A DNA stretch of 64,000 bases from an uncultured Williamsia sp. (GCF_947494875.1 NZ_CANLWM010000007.1:62001-126000), one strand, 5' to 3'. Counted from the stretch's first letter, positions 39,303 to 50,540 are shown. Numbers and translations are program-made. Notes: generated by a model from the sequence alone, not told the origin.

Positions 39303-40016
39303 TCATCCGTTCAGCAGGCCGTGTGCACGGACGGCGTCGAGCAGTGCGTGCGGGCGGTCCGGGATGGGATCCGGCGCGACCAGCGCGAACCGGCAACCCA
39401 GGGCCCGCGCGCCGCCGTCGGCCTCGTCGCTGTCGCCGACCATGAGCGTCCGATCGGCGGGGACGCCGAGTGCGTCGAGTGCGGCGGCGAAGATCCCCGC
39501 GTCGGGCTTGATCCGCCCGACCTCGTGCGAGAGCGCCCAGGCCCCCACCAGCCCGTCGAGGTCGAACCGGGCCAGGACACGCCGCAGGTCGAAGGCGATG
39601 TTGCTGACGATGCCGATGCCGACGCCGTCCGCGTGCAGTCGCGTGAGCACCTCGACGGTGTCGGGGTAGGGATCCCACGACCGTGGGTCGAGCACACGCT
39701 CGTACAACGACTCCGCGTGCCCGGGCACGCTGAGTCCGCTCGAGCGCAGGACGGCGAGGTAGGCCCGTCGGTGCAGCTCGGGATCGAGGTCTCGCCGCTC
39801 CCACGCTGCGCGCTCGTCGTGTCCGAGGTCGGCCGGGATCCCTGTCGGGGCGGTCATGCGCCGGATCAGCTCGGCCTGCAGACCGACGTCGATCGGGGCG
39901 CCGTCCGCGTCGTGGAGATCGGCGAACCACTCCGCTCGTTCGGTGAAGCGGAACAGCGTGCCGGAGAAGTCGAACAGGACCGCCTCCAGGGCGGGACCCG
40001 CGGCGCCCGCGGTCAT
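39303..40016 (-). CDS. HAD-superfamily hydrolase
   Basis: A 237-aa HAD protein. Motif I is LFDFSGTLF (Ser in place of the usual second Asp), motif II VSNIAF, motif III Lys in [12 protein letters not shown], motif [14 protein letters not shown]. The fold and helical cap fit phosphatase or dehalogenase-like members; the DxS motif I argues against a standard phosphatase. ATG overlaps glmM by 4 bp (40013-40016). Confidence 0.82.
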   Translation of the reverse strand: MTAGAAGPALEAVLFDFSGTLFRFTERAEWFADLHDADGAPIDVGLQAELIRRMTAPTGIPADLGHDERAAWERRDLDPELHRRAYLAVLRSSGLSVPGHAESLYERVLDPRSWDPYPDTVEVLTRLHADGVGIGIVSNIAFDLRRVLARFDLDGLVGAWALSHEVGRIKPDAGIFAAALDALGVPADRTLMVGDSDEADGGARALGCRFALVAPDPIPDRPHALLDAVRAHGLLNG

Positions 40017-41371
40017 CGACCGACCCCGCCGACGACCTCGGCGATCCGCCCGGCGACCTGCTGGGCATGGGACTGCGTGGACGCCTCGACCATCACGCGG
40101 ACGAGTTGTTCCGTCCCCGAGGGCCGCAACAGCACCCGCCCGGCGTCGCCGAGCTCGGCCTCCGCCCCGGCGACGGCCGCTCGGACGACGTCGGCCTCGG
40201 CGACGGAACGCTTGTCGACGACGGGCACGTTGATGAGCACCTGCGGCAGCGCCGAGACGACCGAGGCGAGGTCGGCGAGACTGCGTCCCGTCGTGGTCAT
40301 CCGGGACATCAGCAGCAGTGCGGTGAGGATGCCGTCACCGGTCGTCGCGTGGTCGGGGACGACGACGTGGCCCGACTGCTCGCCACCGAGCGAGAACGCC
40401 CCCGATCGCAACTCCTCGACGACGTAGCGGTCGCCGACGGCCGTCGTGCGGACGGTGACTCCCGCTGCGCGCATGGCGATGTGGAGTCCGAGATTGCTCA
40501 TGACGGTCGCGACGAGCGTGTCCTCGCGCAGCGTTCCCGCGTCTTTCATCGCCAGGGCCAGCACGGCGAGGATCGCGTCACCGTCGACCGGTGTCCCCGT
40601 GTGATCGACGGCGAGGCAGCGGTCGGCGTCACCGTCGTGGGCGATGCCGAGATCGGCGCCGTGCTCGCGCACGGCCGCGGCGACGACATCGATGTGGGTC
40701 GAGCCGCACCCGTCGTTGATCGAGTACCCGTCGGTGTCGGCGTTGATCGCGACGACCCGGGCACCGGCGGTCTCATATGCCTGCGGCGCAACGGAGCTCG
40801 CGGCGCCGTTGGCACAGTCGACCACGACCGTCAGCCCCGTGGCCGCGCTCGGGGCCACGTCCGCGAGGTGTGCGAGGTAGACCCCTGCCGCATCCGCGCC
40901 GGCGTCGAGAACCCGTCCGATACGGTCACCGGTGGGTGGTTCGACGACCTCGCCCTCGCCGTCCATGCGGGCCTCGATCGCGTCCTCGACGTCGTCGGCG
41001 AGCTTGTGGCCGCCGGCTGCGAAGAGCTTGATCCCGTTGTCCGGCATGGGATTGTGCGAGGCGGAGATCATGACGCCGAACGCGGCGCGGTGGTGGGCGG
41101 TGAGATGCGCGACCGCCGGGGTCGGCAGCACGCCCACACGCAGCGCGTCGACGCCGGCCGCCGTCAGTCCCGCGCAGACCGCCGCCTCCAGCATCTCGCC
41201 GGAGGCACGGGGGTCGCGACCGACCACGGCCACCGCTCGGGACCCGTCGCCCGCGGCGGCCTGACCGCCGAGCACCTGCGCTGCCGACCGCGCGATCCTC
41301 AGCGCGAGTTCGGGACCCAGCTCGGCGTTCGCCAGTCCACGGACACCGTCGGTGCCGAAATACCGTCCCAC
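40013..41371 (-). CDS. glmM: phosphoglucosamine mutase
   Basis: A 452-aa enzyme converting glucosamine-6-phosphate to glucosamine-1-phosphate, the step after GlmS. N-terminus [20 protein letters not shown], phospho-Ser in [17 protein letters not shown], metal loop [12 protein letters not shown] and C-terminal [18 protein letters not shown] start at 41371. Downstream of rpsI past a hairpin, upstream-coupled to the HAD gene. Equivalent to Rv3441c (mrsA). Confidence 0.97.
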   Translation of the reverse strand: MGRYFGTDGVRGLANAELGPELALRIARSAAQVLGGQAAAGDGSRAVAVVGRDPRASGEMLEAAVCAGLTAAGVDALRVGVLPTPAVAHLTAHHRAAFGVMISASHNPMPDNGIKLFAAGGHKLADDVEDAIEARMDGEGEVVEPPTGDRIGRVLDAGADAAGVYLAHLADVAPSAATGLTVVVDCANGAASSVAPQAYETAGARVVAINADTDGYSINDGCGSTHIDVVAAAVREHGADLGIAHDGDADRCLAVDHTGTPVDGDAILAVLALAMKDAGTLREDTLVATVMSNLGLHIAMRAAGVTVRTTAVGDRYVVEELRSGAFSLGGEQSGHVVVPDHATTGDGILTALLLMSRMTTTGRSLADLASVVSALPQVLINVPVVDKRSVAEADVVRAAVAGAEAELGDAGRVLLRPSGTEQLVRVMVEASTQSHAQQVAGRIAEVVGGVGR

Positions 41372-41423
41372 AGTTGATCTCCCACCCGTCGTCGTCGCGA
41401 TGCGGCTCGTCGTGAACGCACAC

Positions 41424-41489
41424 GAGCAGGTGTCCGGTGTTGCGTGGACACCTGCTCGGTGTGGTCGTGATGCACCGGTCGCCCGGTGC
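41424..41489. terminator. hairpins between rpsI and glmM
   Basis: GAGCAGGTGTCC-n10-GGACACCTGCTC at 41424-41457 (perfect 12-bp stem), and GCACCGG-TCGC-CCGGTGC at 41472-41489 (7-bp stem), 7 bp past the rpsI stop. They may terminate or attenuate the ribosomal-protein transcript before glmM. Confidence 0.7.
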
Positions 41490-41495
41490 GGCGCG

Positions 41496-42023
41496 TCAGC
41501 GCTTGGAGTACTGCGACGCCTTACGGGCCTTCTTCAGGCCGTACTTCTTGCGCTCGACAGCACGCGGGTCGCGGGTCAGGAAGCCCGCCTTCTTCAGCGC
41601 CGGGCGATCGTCGGGCGCGGCCTCGATGAGGGCGCGGGCGATGGCCAGACGCAGCGCGCCGGCCTGGCCCGAGGGGCCGCCGCCGACGAGCTTGGCGTGG
41701 ATGTCGAACGACTCGGTGCGCTCGACGGTGACCAGCGGCGCCTTGATGAGCTGCTGGTGCACCTTGTTCGGGAAGTACGCCTCCAGCGACCGGCCGTTGA
41801 GGGTGAACTCACCGCTGCCGGGGGCCATGCGGACACGGACGACGGCCTCCTTGCGGCGGCCGACGGTCTGGATCGGGCGGTCGAAGAGGACCGGGGCCGG
41901 GGTGGCGACGGCCTCGGCGAGGTCGGCGCCGGTCACCTCGGTGCCGGTGGTCTCGTCCACGACGTAGTCGTCGGTGGCGACCTCGACGTTCTCGGCGGTT
42001 GCGTTCTCGAGGGGCTCGGTCAC
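41496..42023 (-). CDS. rpsI: 30S ribosomal protein S9 (uS9)
   Basis: A 175-aa S9 with an acidic N-terminal extension of about 45 residues typical of Mycobacteriales, then the core [20 protein letters not shown] and the basic end [20 protein letters not shown] start at 42023 overlaps the rplM stop by 3 bp. Confidence 0.97.
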   Translation of the reverse strand: MTEPLENATAENVEVATDDYVVDETTGTEVTGADLAEAVATPAPVLFDRPIQTVGRRKEAVVRVRMAPGSGEFTLNGRSLEAYFPNKVHQQLIKAPLVTVERTESFDIHAKLVGGGPSGQAGALRLAIARALIEAAPDDRPALKKAGFLTRDPRAVERKKYGLKKARKASQYSKR

Positions 42024-42463
42024 TGCGACACCTGCTTGATCTCGTAGGGGGCCGGGCGCTGCGCGGCGTGGGGATGGTCGGGGCCGGCGTAGACCTTGAG
42101 CTTGCTGATCATGGCGCGCCCCAGCTTGTTCTTGGGCAGCATGCCGTTCACGGCCTTCTCGATGACCCGCTCGGGGCGGGTCGCGAGCAGCTCGGCGGTG
42201 GTGCGCTTGGTGAGACCACCCGGGTGGCCGGAGTGCCGGTAGTGGAAGGTGCGCTCGGCCTTGTTGCTGGTGACCGCGACCTTCTCGGCGTTGATGATGA
42301 TGACGAAGTCGCCACCGTCCATGTGCGGGGCGTAGGTCGGCTTGTGCTTGCCGCGCAGCAGGTTCGCGGTCTGCACGGCGAGACGGCCGAGCACCACGTC
42401 GCTGGCGTCGATGACATGCCACGTGCGCGTGACGTCACCGGCCTTCGGTGTGTACGTAGACAC
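42020..42463 (-). CDS. rplM: 50S ribosomal protein L13 (uL13)
   Basis: A 147-aa L13 of standard length: [39 protein letters not shown], and [22 protein letters not shown] start at 42463. Transcribed from the promoter at 42628-42656 with a structured leader of about 158 nt. Gene pair rplM-rpsI is universal. Confidence 0.98.
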   Translation of the reverse strand: MSTYTPKAGDVTRTWHVIDASDVVLGRLAVQTANLLRGKHKPTYAPHMDGGDFVIIINAEKVAVTSNKAERTFHYRHSGHPGGLTKRTTAELLATRPERVIEKAVNGMLPKNKLGRAMISKLKVYAGPDHPHAAQRPAPYEIKQVSQ

Positions 42464-42656
42464 AGATGTATCCGTTCCGTGTTCGGGTGGTCCGGTCCTC
42501 GAGGTGAGGATCGGGGCTGGTCAGGCGCGGACGGCGAGGCGATTCCCGGCGACCAGTGGGGACCCGGGGCCCGGTTACCCGACGAACCAGGACATGCCGG
42601 CTCGCGGGTGCCACGCACCAGCGGTCCAGAGTACGTCTGCAGAGGTAGGGGGTCAA
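42464..42656 (-). promoter_or_regulatory. rplM promoter and structured leader
   Basis: TTGACC (42656-42651), 17 bp, TACTCT (42633-42628) on the minus strand, an excellent sigma-A-type match. The start point near 42621 gives a leader of about 158 nt to the rplM GTG. The leader can form CCGATCCTC-n5-GAGGACCGG (42492-42514 region) and other hairpins; autogenous control by L13 is possible but unproven. Confidence 0.72.
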
Positions 42657-42671
42657 AACGCCCCGATGCGG

Positions 42672-43901
42672 TCAGAGGGGCGCGATCGTGACCGACCCGA
42701 CGGCGGCCGCGCAGGCGTCGTCGATCGACTCGCCCTGCGACCCCGGCTGACAGCCGACGCTCGCCTGCAGGGCCGACGAGACGACGACGTACCAGCGGAT
42801 CGGCGCGCCGGACCCGGGCGTCTCCCGATAACTGATGACGCGTCGGCCGGCGAACGTGGTGTCGGCGGAGAACTCGGCGACGGCGTCGGTACCGCGCTGA
42901 CCCAGCCGGTTGCGGAGGCTGGTGGCGACGGAGTCGAGGGTCGAGTCGACCCGGACGGCGTTCTGGACGAGCAGGAGCCGTCGGTCGTCCGCCGGGGAGG
43001 CGATGCTGGTGAAGCCGATCGCCCCGGTGGCGTCGGGCGGGTCCGACGTGCGACGCCATCCCTGCGGCACGGTGAGGGACACCCGCCCGATCTGGGCGGT
43101 CTCCGTCGCCGCACGCGGAGCGGGGTCATCACCCCCGCCCCGCCAGACGACCAGACCGACCACCACGGCGACGGCCATCACGAACACTCCTGCCGCGACG
43201 AGGATGCGTGCCGGACCCGGCTTTCCCAGCCTCGGCGAGGGAGGAGGTGACGGCCGCGGGGCGCGCGGCGGACCGAATCGGTGCAGCAGGGCGCGGTCGA
43301 CGGCGGCGATCCGTCCTGTGGGTGTGGCGTCGGCGACGAGGTCCACGACGGTGTCGACTCGATCGGCACGGTCGCCGTCGACGAGGACCACCTCGACCGC
43401 GTCGTCGACGAGGTCGGCGAGCTCGTCGGGGGTGCAGTCGGCGTCGAGCACGACGGTCCGGCCGATGCGCCAGCCGTCGGCGGATCGCTGCAGCCGGTGC
43501 ACGTCGACCCGGTCGTCGTGCGCCTCGAGCAGGACACACGCCAGCACCGACGACTCGAGATTCGTCGCGGCCAGCAGCGTGGCGCGGGGCTGCGCAGTCA
43601 CCGTCGCGGTGCCCCCGACCACCGCCTCGACGGCATCCAGGAGAACCCCGACGCGGCGACGACCCCAGGTGCTCGGGTGCGCGAGGATCACCCTCGTGGG
43701 CAGGTCACGTCCGACGGCCTCGGCGACCGCCGACGCCCATGCGTCCCGCGGATGCCGCCGACGGCCACCGACCACGACGGAACCCGCGTCGATGGCGGAG
43801 ACCAGAGCACCGACGCGCAGGCCCGTACCCGCCGAGCTCTCCAACCGGCCGTAGGCGACGTCGAGCACGGTCGCACCGCGTGCGGCGACCGCGGGGACCA
43901 C
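42672..43901 (-). CDS. type VII secretion-associated protein (Rv3446c-like)
   Basis: A 409-aa single-pass membrane protein. The N-terminal about 230 residues are an actin/Hsp70-like fold remnant (ILAHPSTWGRRRVGVLLDAV), then a Pro-rich linker, one membrane helix (ILVAAGVFVMAVAVVVGLVV), and an extracellular domain IGRVSLTVPQGWRRTSDPP to the C-terminus. This matches the type VII secretion-associated family (TIGR03931) normally encoded in the ESX-4 locus near rplM-rpsI. Here no other ESX-4 gene is present in the window. GTG start 6 bp after the ispH stop. Confidence 0.8.
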   Translation of the reverse strand: MVPAVAARGATVLDVAYGRLESSAGTGLRVGALVSAIDAGSVVVGGRRRHPRDAWASAVAEAVGRDLPTRVILAHPSTWGRRRVGVLLDAVEAVVGGTATVTAQPRATLLAATNLESSVLACVLLEAHDDRVDVHRLQRSADGWRIGRTVVLDADCTPDELADLVDDAVEVVLVDGDRADRVDTVVDLVADATPTGRIAAVDRALLHRFGPPRAPRPSPPPSPRLGKPGPARILVAAGVFVMAVAVVVGLVVWRGGGDDPAPRAATETAQIGRVSLTVPQGWRRTSDPPDATGAIGFTSIASPADDRRLLLVQNAVRVDSTLDSVATSLRNRLGQRGTDAVAEFSADTTFAGRRVISYRETPGSGAPIRWYVVVSSALQASVGCQPGSQGESIDDACAAAVGSVTIAPL

Positions 43902-43907
43902 CGTGGA

Positions 43908-44864
43908 TCAGCCCGCGGTGCGGGCGGGGCGCAGTTCGCGCGGCAGCGCGAAGGTGAGGGTCTCGTTGGCGGTGGTGACGGTCTCGACCGAGTCGTAGCC
44001 GTGCTCGGCCAGACGGTCGAGCACGCCGCGCACCAGCACCTCGGGCACCGAGGCACCCGACGTGACGCCGACGGTGGTGACGTCCTCGAGCCACGCCGCG
44101 TCGATGTCGCGCGCGTAGTCGACCAGGTGGGACGCACGAGCGCCGGCCTGCAGGGCCACCTCCACGAGTCGCACCGAGTTCGAGGAGTTCCGTGACCCGA
44201 CCACGATGACGAGATCGCAGTCCGGCGCCATCGCCTTCACCGCGACCTGACGGTTCTGGGTGGCGTAGCAGATGTCGTCGCTGGGCGGGTCCTGCAACTG
44301 CGGGAACCGCTCGCGCAGTCGGGACACGGTCTCCATGGTCTCGTCGACCGAGAGCGTCGTCTGCGACAGCCACACCAACTTCGACTCGTCCCGCACCTCC
44401 AGGGAGGCGACGCTGCCGGGGCCGTCGACGAGCTGGATGTGCTCCGGCGCCTCGCCGGCGGTGCCCTCGACCTCCTCGTGCCCCTCGTGGCCGATCAGCA
44501 GGATCTCGTAGTCGTCCCGGGCGAAGCGCTTGGCCTCCTGGTGCACCTTGGTGACCAGCGGGCAGGCCGCGTCGATGGTGCGCAGGCCACGCTCGGCGGC
44601 CGACGCGTGGACCGCCGGGGACACACCGTGCGCCGAGAAGACCACCAGGGCACCCTCGGGCACCTCGTCGGTCTCCTCCACGAAGACGACGCCGCGCTCG
44701 GTGAGGGTCTCCACGACGTGCTTGTTGTGGACGATCTCCTTGCGCACGTAGACGGGGGCACCGTGTTTCTCGAGGGCGCGCTCCACCGTCTCGATCGCGC
44801 GATCGACCCCCGCGCAGTACCCACGCGGCTCGGCCAGCAGGACACGTTTGCCGGAATCGCTCAT
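43908..44864 (-). CDS. ispH: 4-hydroxy-3-methylbut-2-enyl diphosphate reductase
   Basis: A 318-aa iron-sulfur enzyme, last step of the MEP pathway, yielding IPP and DMAPP. The three cluster cysteines are in [22 protein letters not shown] and [11 protein letters not shown]; the catalytic Glu lies in the usual later segment. ATG at 44864. Corresponds to LytB2 (Rv1110). Divergent from the Lys/Ala/Pro-rich gene. Confidence 0.96.
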   Translation of the reverse strand: MSDSGKRVLLAEPRGYCAGVDRAIETVERALEKHGAPVYVRKEIVHNKHVVETLTERGVVFVEETDEVPEGALVVFSAHGVSPAVHASAAERGLRTIDAACPLVTKVHQEAKRFARDDYEILLIGHEGHEEVEGTAGEAPEHIQLVDGPGSVASLEVRDESKLVWLSQTTLSVDETMETVSRLRERFPQLQDPPSDDICYATQNRQVAVKAMAPDCDLVIVVGSRNSSNSVRLVEVALQAGARASHLVDYARDIDAAWLEDVTTVGVTSGASVPEVLVRGVLDRLAEHGYDSVETVTTANETLTFALPRELRPARTAG

Positions 44865-44954
44865 GCCCACAGGGTACGGGCCGCCCGCGGCCGCGGGGAC
44901 GCGCCGGGCGTCCCCGCGCTGGTGACGTCGGTGACGATGAGGCAAGGTTGTGCC

Positions 44955-45797
44955 ATGGTCCGCCCACCTTTCGCCGCGCGCGTGATGACCGGTCTCCTCG
45001 TGACGGCCATCGAGGAGACGCGGAAGCTGCCCACCACTGCTGTGACGCTGCCGATGACCGCGGTGAGCACCACCGTCCAGGTGGCCATGCGGCTGCAGCA
45101 GAACATCGCGGAGCTGGCCATCAAGGGCGACGACGCGCTCGACCATTGGTTCCACCGGGCACAGGAGCAGCCGTCGTGGGCGACGTTCGACGACGACCTC
45201 GACGCCCTGCGCGTCGACGACGAGCCCGACGAGCCACCGACCCTGACCGCGGTCCCCGACGCCGAGCCCACCGGCACGGCGGACGCACCGGTCCCCGCCG
45301 ACCCGCCGACGCCGGCGGCCGCGGCGACGACCCCGGTCGCGAAGGCGCCCCCGAAGAAGTCGCCCGCCAAGGCCCCGGCGAAGAAGGCCGCGGTGACGAA
45401 GGCGCCCGACGCCACGGCGCCGACGAAGAAGTCTTCGGCGAAGAAAGCCCCTGCGAAGAAGGCCCCCGCCGCGACGACCGCGTCCGCCTCCGCGGGCGAC
45501 ACGTCGTCGGAGGACACCATGACCGCCAAGGGGCGGTTCGCGCTGTACAGCTCGGCACCCGACACCGTGCTGCAGTCGGAGGTCGAGGCCGCGCCGACGC
45601 CGACGCCCTCCGACGCGCCGGAGATCGTCGAGTACCTCGACTACGACTCGCTCACGTTGGCGCAGCTGCGCGCGAAGATCCGCAGCATCGACGTCGACGA
45701 CCTGCGGACGCTCGCGGAGTACGAGCGCAGCCACCGCGGTCGGGCCCCGTTCGCGACGATGCTCGACAACCGGATCACCGCCGCCGGCGCCAAGTGA
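44955..45797 (+). CDS. Lys/Ala/Pro-rich protein, lipid-droplet-associated type (Rv1109c-like)
   Basis: A 280-aa protein. N-terminal about 70 residues are an amphipathic helical segment ([20 protein letters not shown]), then an acidic linker, a histone-H1-like run of [15 protein letters not shown] units (about 125-190), and a conserved C-terminal domain [20 protein letters not shown] with [20 protein letters not shown]. The gene sits between ispH and xseA exactly as Rv1109c; proteins at this locus have been called lipid-droplet-associated, which I recall rather than derive. Its stop overlaps xseA GTG (45794-45797). Confidence 0.75.
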   Translation: MVRPPFAARVMTGLLVTAIEETRKLPTTAVTLPMTAVSTTVQVAMRLQQNIAELAIKGDDALDHWFHRAQEQPSWATFDDDLDALRVDDEPDEPPTLTAVPDAEPTGTADAPVPADPPTPAAAATTPVAKAPPKKSPAKAPAKKAAVTKAPDATAPTKKSSAKKAPAKKAPAATTASASAGDTSSEDTMTAKGRFALYSSAPDTVLQSEVEAAPTPTPSDAPEIVEYLDYDSLTLAQLRAKIRSIDVDDLRTLAEYERSHRGRAPFATMLDNRITAAGAK

Positions 45798-47074
45798 CGC
45801 CGGGTCCGGGGCCCTCGAGTCCCGACGCCCCGTGGCCGGTCCGGACGCTCAACGCGAAGATCGGTGACTGGATCCACCGGCTCGGTCAGGTGTGGGTCGA
45901 GGGGCAGATCACCCAGATCAGTCGACGTCCTGGCACCAAGACCGCATTCCTGCAGTTGCGGGACCCGTCGGCGGACATGTCGATCACGGTGACGTGCCAG
46001 CCGATCGTCCTCGACCGCGCCGAGGTGCCGCTCACCGAGGGCGCCCGCGTCGTCATGGCCGGTCGACCGTCCTTCTACCCCGGGCGCGCGTCGTTGTCGT
46101 TGCGCGTCACCGAGATCCGGCCTGTCGGGATCGGTGAGCTGCTCGCGCGGATCGAACGACTCCGTCGTCTCCTCGACGCGGAGGGCTTGTTCGACCCGCG
46201 CCTCAAACGCCCGATCCCCTTCCTGCCCCGGGGCGTCGGACTCATCACGGGTCGGGCCGGCGCTGCCGAGCGCGACGTGGTGTCGGTGGCGCGCAGTCGG
46301 TGGCCGGCCGTCCACGTGGAGATCCGCAACACCCCGGTGCAGGGTCCGACGGCCGTCCCGGCGATCCTGCGCGCGCTCGCCGAGCTCGACGCCGACGGAG
46401 GCGTCGACGTCATCGTCATCGCGCGCGGCGGCGGGTCGGTGGAGGACCTCCTTCCCTTCTCCGACGAGACACTTTGTCGCGCAGTCTCATCCGCGACCAC
46501 GCCGGTCGTCTCAGCGATCGGCCACGAACCCGACCACCCGCTTCTCGACCTGGTCGCCGACCTGCGCGCGGCCACCCCCACCGACGCCGCGAAGCGGATC
46601 GTCCCCGATGTTGCCGCGGAACTGGCGGGCCTGGCCGAGATGCGTGCCCGGAGCGCCGGTGCCCTGCGCAACTGGGTCGCCCGCGAGAAACATGCCCTCG
46701 ACGCCCTCCGCAACCGACCGGTCATCGCCGATCCGGTGCGCCTCGTCGACGCCCGTGTGGCCGAGGTGGAGCGGGCCGTCGTCTCGGCCCGGCGCGAGAT
46801 CGCCCGCTTCGTGGGTTTCGAGGAGCACCGCGTCGAGAACTATGCTGCGCGCCTGGCGACGTTGGGACCCGCGCAGACCCTCGCCCGCGGCTACGCGGTG
46901 GTGCAGCGACTGTCCGGGGACGATCCGCCGCACGTCGTGGGATCGGTGGAGGACATGCCGATCGGAACCCAGCTGCGTGTCCGCGTCGCCGACGGTGCGA
47001 TGCGCGCCGCGGTGATGCAGCCCGACGCGCCGCTCGCGGCGCCCTCGAGACGGAAGAAGACCGATGAGCGCTGA
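45794..47074 (+). CDS. xseA: exodeoxyribonuclease VII large subunit
   Basis: A 426-aa nuclease subunit: OB-fold N-terminus ([20 protein letters not shown]), then the catalytic domain with [20 protein letters not shown] and [20 protein letters not shown]. Degrades single-stranded DNA with XseB. GTG start overlaps the upstream stop; the 3' end overlaps xseB by 11 bp. Equivalent to Rv1108c. Confidence 0.96.
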   Translation: MTPGPGPSSPDAPWPVRTLNAKIGDWIHRLGQVWVEGQITQISRRPGTKTAFLQLRDPSADMSITVTCQPIVLDRAEVPLTEGARVVMAGRPSFYPGRASLSLRVTEIRPVGIGELLARIERLRRLLDAEGLFDPRLKRPIPFLPRGVGLITGRAGAAERDVVSVARSRWPAVHVEIRNTPVQGPTAVPAILRALAELDADGGVDVIVIARGGGSVEDLLPFSDETLCRAVSSATTPVVSAIGHEPDHPLLDLVADLRAATPTDAAKRIVPDVAAELAGLAEMRARSAGALRNWVAREKHALDALRNRPVIADPVRLVDARVAEVERAVVSARREIARFVGFEEHRVENYAARLATLGPAQTLARGYAVVQRLSGDDPPHVVGSVEDMPIGTQLRVRVADGAMRAAVMQPDAPLAAPSRRKKTDER

Positions 47075-47345
47075 GGAACCCACCCCCATCGAGGAACTGG
47101 GCTACGAGCAGGCCCGCGACGAACTCGTCTCGGTCGTCCGCACCCTCGAGCAGGGCGGTCTCGACCTCGATGCCTCGTTGGCGCTGTGGGAGCGCGGAGA
47201 GGCGTTGGCGCGGCGGTGCGAGGACCACCTGGAGGGTGCGCGTCGTCGTATAGAGACCGCGCTCGGCGAGGTCCCCGACGACGAGGACGGGGACCTCGAG
47301 GGCGAGGACGGGGACCTCGAGGGCGAGGACGACTCCGAGGACTGA
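47064..47345 (+). CDS. xseB: exodeoxyribonuclease VII small subunit
   Basis: A 93-aa subunit: [20 protein letters not shown] with [20 protein letters not shown] is the family core. The C-terminus is a short acidic repeat (GDLEGED twice). Overlaps xseA by 11 bp, stops 27 bp before the convergent DUF4245 gene. Confidence 0.94.
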   Translation: MSAEEPTPIEELGYEQARDELVSVVRTLEQGGLDLDASLALWERGEALARRCEDHLEGARRRIETALGEVPDDEDGDLEGEDGDLEGEDDSED

Positions 47346-47372
47346 TCGGCGTCGACGACCGGCGTGGGTCGG

Positions 47373-47981
47373 TCAGCCGACAGGGACGGGACGGGTGCCG
47401 CGCGGCAGCACCGGCGCCGCCAGGACCGCCTGGGCCAACGTCGTGAAGTCCTTCTCGCCGCCCTTGCTGTACAGCCCGATCCGCACGTCGCCGAGATCGA
47501 CGACCCAGATCGATCGGCTGTCGGAGGTGGAGTACTGCACCCACTGCTTCCCGCCGACCTGGGTGGTGCCGGCCCCGATCGGCCGGTTGTCGTCGAGGTA
47601 GCCGACGAGGCCGTCCTCGGTCGCGTCGGTCTGGCTCAACTGCATGTAGACGCCGTCGGCGGTGAGGTAGCCCGTGTTGGAGACGACACGTCCGTCGATC
47701 CCGGCGCGACTGCCCGAGTTGGGCTTCCAGCCGGCCGGGGTCTGCGGCAGGCGGACCGGGAACGGCATGGTCTGCGCGTCGGCGGTGAGACCGCCGCGGA
47801 CGTCGTAGGCGGGGGTGCGGTCGTCGCTCGCGCCGCCCGTGAGCCCCACCGAACAGTTGCCGGAGACCACCGCGATGATGAGGCAGATCACGATCAACGG
47901 GATCAGCGACCACACCATGTCCTTGTGGTCGGTGAGGATCCGTGGTTTGCCGGGCACCACACCAGTATCCACGCCGGTCAT
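47373..47981 (-). CDS. DUF4245-family membrane-anchored protein (Rv1100-like)
   Basis: A 202-aa protein with one N-terminal membrane helix (MVWSLIPLIVICLIIAVVSG), then an extracytoplasmic domain (VRLPQTPAGWKPNSGSRAGI and GYLTADGVYMQLSQTDA). Function unknown. Divergent from glpX with 74 bp between them, the same relation as Rv1100 and glpX in M. tuberculosis. The ATG at 47981 is chosen; an upstream in-frame start at 48029 would extend into the glpX promoter region. Confidence 0.8.
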   Translation of the reverse strand: MTGVDTGVVPGKPRILTDHKDMVWSLIPLIVICLIIAVVSGNCSVGLTGGASDDRTPAYDVRGGLTADAQTMPFPVRLPQTPAGWKPNSGSRAGIDGRVVSNTGYLTADGVYMQLSQTDATEDGLVGYLDDNRPIGAGTTQVGGKQWVQYSTSDSRSIWVVDLGDVRIGLYSKGGEKDFTTLAQAVLAAPVLPRGTRPVPVG

Positions 47982-48055
47982 GACAGGATCAGTGACGACC
48001 CCGAGCGGCCGCGCGCCTGTGTGGCGCACGCCGGTGCCCGTCCCAGGAGGAATCG

Positions 48056-49063
48056 ATGTCGCAGCCCGTCCGCAACCCGCAGGCCCCCGATCGCAACCTG
48101 GCGATGGAGTTGGTGCGGGTCACCGAGGCCGCGGCCCTGGCCGCCGGACGCTGGGTGGGACGGGGCGACAAGAACGGTGGCGACGGCGCCGCGGTCGACG
48201 CCATGCGCCAGCTGCTCTCGACGGTGTCGATGCGCGGTGTCGTCGTGATCGGTGAGGGCGAGAAGGACGAGGCGCCGATGCTCTACAACGGCGAGGAGGT
48301 CGGCAACGGCGAGGGCCCCGAGGTCGACGTCGCCGTCGACCCGATCGACGGCACCACGCTGATGGCCGAGGGCCGCCCGAACTCCATCGCCGTGATCGCG
48401 GTCTCCGAGCGCGGCACCATGTTCGACCCGTCGGCCGTGTTCTACATGGAGAAGATCGCCGTGGGCCCGGAGGCCGCGGGGTCGATCGACATCACCAAGC
48501 CCGTCGAGTGGAACGTCCAGGCCGTCGCGAAGGCGAAGGGCATCGACGTGGGCGACGTGACCGTCGTCGTGCTCGACCGCCCTCGTCACGCCGACCTGAT
48601 CGGCGAGATCCGCGCCGCGGGCGCGAAGATCCGCCTCATCTCCGACGGTGACGTCGCCGGTGCGATCGCCGCGGCCGGCGAGTACAGCTCGGTCGACATG
48701 CTGCTCGGCATCGGCGGCACCCCCGAGGGCATCATCACCGCCGTCGCGATGAAGTGCATGGGCGGCGAGATCCAGGGCCGGCTGTGGCCCAAGGACGACG
48801 CCGAGCGGCAGAAGGCCATCGACGCCGGCCACGACCTCGACCGCGTGTTGAAGACCGACGACCTGGTCAGCGGCGAGAACATGTTCTTCTGCGCGACGGG
48901 CGTCACCAACGGCGACATGCTGCGCGGTGTCACCTACCGCTCCAACGGCGCCACCACCCGATCGCTGGTCATGCGCTCGAAGTCGGGCACGATCCGCCAC
49001 ATCGAAGGCACCCACAAGCTCACCAAACTGCGCGAGTTCGCCTCGGTCGACTTCGGCGGGTGA
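48056..49063 (+). CDS. glpX: fructose-1,6-bisphosphatase class II
   Basis: A 335-aa GlpX-type FBPase for gluconeogenesis: [38 protein letters not shown] (metal ligands), [19 protein letters not shown] lies 5 bases before ATG 48056. Equivalent to Rv1099c, and followed by fum in the same direction. Confidence 0.96.
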   Translation: MSQPVRNPQAPDRNLAMELVRVTEAAALAAGRWVGRGDKNGGDGAAVDAMRQLLSTVSMRGVVVIGEGEKDEAPMLYNGEEVGNGEGPEVDVAVDPIDGTTLMAEGRPNSIAVIAVSERGTMFDPSAVFYMEKIAVGPEAAGSIDITKPVEWNVQAVAKAKGIDVGDVTVVVLDRPRHADLIGEIRAAGAKIRLISDGDVAGAIAAAGEYSSVDMLLGIGGTPEGIITAVAMKCMGGEIQGRLWPKDDAERQKAIDAGHDLDRVLKTDDLVSGENMFFCATGVTNGDMLRGVTYRSNGATTRSLVMRSKSGTIRHIEGTHKLTKLREFASVDFGG

Positions 49064-49127
49064 GCATCGGCGGGCCACCGCCGACCACACGTCACCTGCA
49101 CCGGACGCCCCCGTTAGGGTTGCCTGC

Positions 49128-50540
49128 ATGAGCAATGAGGCTGCTTCCGGCGAGTACCGCATCGAGCACGACACCATGGGTGAGGTCCGCGTCCCCGCGG
49201 CCGCGCTGTGGCGCGCGCAGACCCAGCGCGCGGTGGAGAACTTCCCCATCTCACACCGCCCGCTCGAGCGCACCCAGATCCGCGCGATGGGCCTGCTCAA
49301 GGCCGCGTGCGCGCAGGTGAACAAGGACCTCGGGCTGCTCGACGCCGAGAAGGCCGACGCCATCATCGCCGCCGCCACCGAGATCGCCGACGGCGCGCAC
49401 GACGACCAGTTCCCCATCGACGTGTTCCAGACCGGTTCGGGTACGAGCTCGAACATGAACGCCAACGAGGTCATCGCGTCGATCGCGAAGTCGAACGGCG
49501 TCGAGGTGCACCCGAACGACCACGTCAACATGTCGCAGTCGTCGAACGACACCTTCCCCACCGCCACGCACGTCGCGGCGACGGAAGCCGCTGCGACGGA
49601 CCTGATCCCGGCCCTGCAGCACCTCCACGAGTCCCTTGCGGGCAAGGCGTCGGAGTGGCGTGAGGTCGTCAAGTCCGGTCGCACTCACCTCATGGACGCC
49701 GTGCCCGTCACGCTCGGTCAGGAATTCGGCGGGTACGCGCGCCAGGTCGAGGCCGGCATCGAGCGCGTCGAGGCGTCCTTGTTGCGGGTGGGTGAGCTGC
49801 CCATCGGCGGCACCGCCGTCGGCACCGGCCTGAACGCTCCCGAGGGGTTCGGCACCAAGGTCGTCGCAGACCTGGTGTCGCGCACCGGCGTCGAGCAGCT
49901 CAGTCTCGCCAAGGACAACTTCGAGGCCCAGGCCGCGCGCGACGGTCTCGTCGAGCTGTCCGGGGTCCTCAAGACGATCGCGGTGTCGCTGACGAAGATC
50001 GCCAACGACGTCCGCTGGATGGGTTCGGGTCCGCTGACCGGCCTCGGTGAGATCCGCCTCCCCGACCTGCAACCAGGCAGCTCGATCATGCCCGGCAAGG
50101 TGAACCCCGTTCTGCCCGAGGCGGTCACGCAGGTCGCGGCGCAGGTCATCGGCAACGACGCCGCCGTCACCTGGGGCGGTGGCAACGGCGCGTTCGAGCT
50201 GAACGTCTACATCCCGATGATGGCGCGCAACGTGCTCGAGTCGCTCAAGCTGCTGGCCAACGTGTCCCGTCTGTTCGCCGATCGGTGCATCAGCGGACTC
50301 GAGGCCAACACCGATCGCCTGAAGACCCTCGCCGAGAGCTCGCCGTCGATCGTGACGCCGCTGAACTCGGCGATCGGTTACGAGGAGGCGGCGGCCGTCG
50401 CGAAGCAGGCTCTCAAGGAGGGCAAGACCATTCGCGAGACGGTGATCGACCGCGGGCTCATCGGCGACAAGCTCTCCGAGGCCGAACTCGACAAGCGCCT
50501 CGACGTGCTGAAGATGGCCAACCTCGACCACGAGCGCTGA
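49128..50540 (+). CDS. fum: fumarate hydratase class II
   Basis: A 470-aa class II (iron-independent) fumarase: [35 protein letters not shown], and the superfamily signature [18 protein letters not shown] at 49115-49120 is 7 bases before ATG 49128, suggesting a leaderless transcript; there is no Shine-Dalgarno. Ends before a strong bidirectional hairpin. Confidence 0.97.
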   Translation: MSNEAASGEYRIEHDTMGEVRVPAAALWRAQTQRAVENFPISHRPLERTQIRAMGLLKAACAQVNKDLGLLDAEKADAIIAAATEIADGAHDDQFPIDVFQTGSGTSSNMNANEVIASIAKSNGVEVHPNDHVNMSQSSNDTFPTATHVAATEAAATDLIPALQHLHESLAGKASEWREVVKSGRTHLMDAVPVTLGQEFGGYARQVEAGIERVEASLLRVGELPIGGTAVGTGLNAPEGFGTKVVADLVSRTGVEQLSLAKDNFEAQAARDGLVELSGVLKTIAVSLTKIANDVRWMGSGPLTGLGEIRLPDLQPGSSIMPGKVNPVLPEAVTQVAAQVIGNDAAVTWGGGNGAFELNVYIPMMARNVLESLKLLANVSRLFADRCISGLEANTDRLKTLAESSPSIVTPLNSAIGYEEAAAVAKQALKEGKTIRETVIDRGLIGDKLSEAELDKRLDVLKMANLDHER

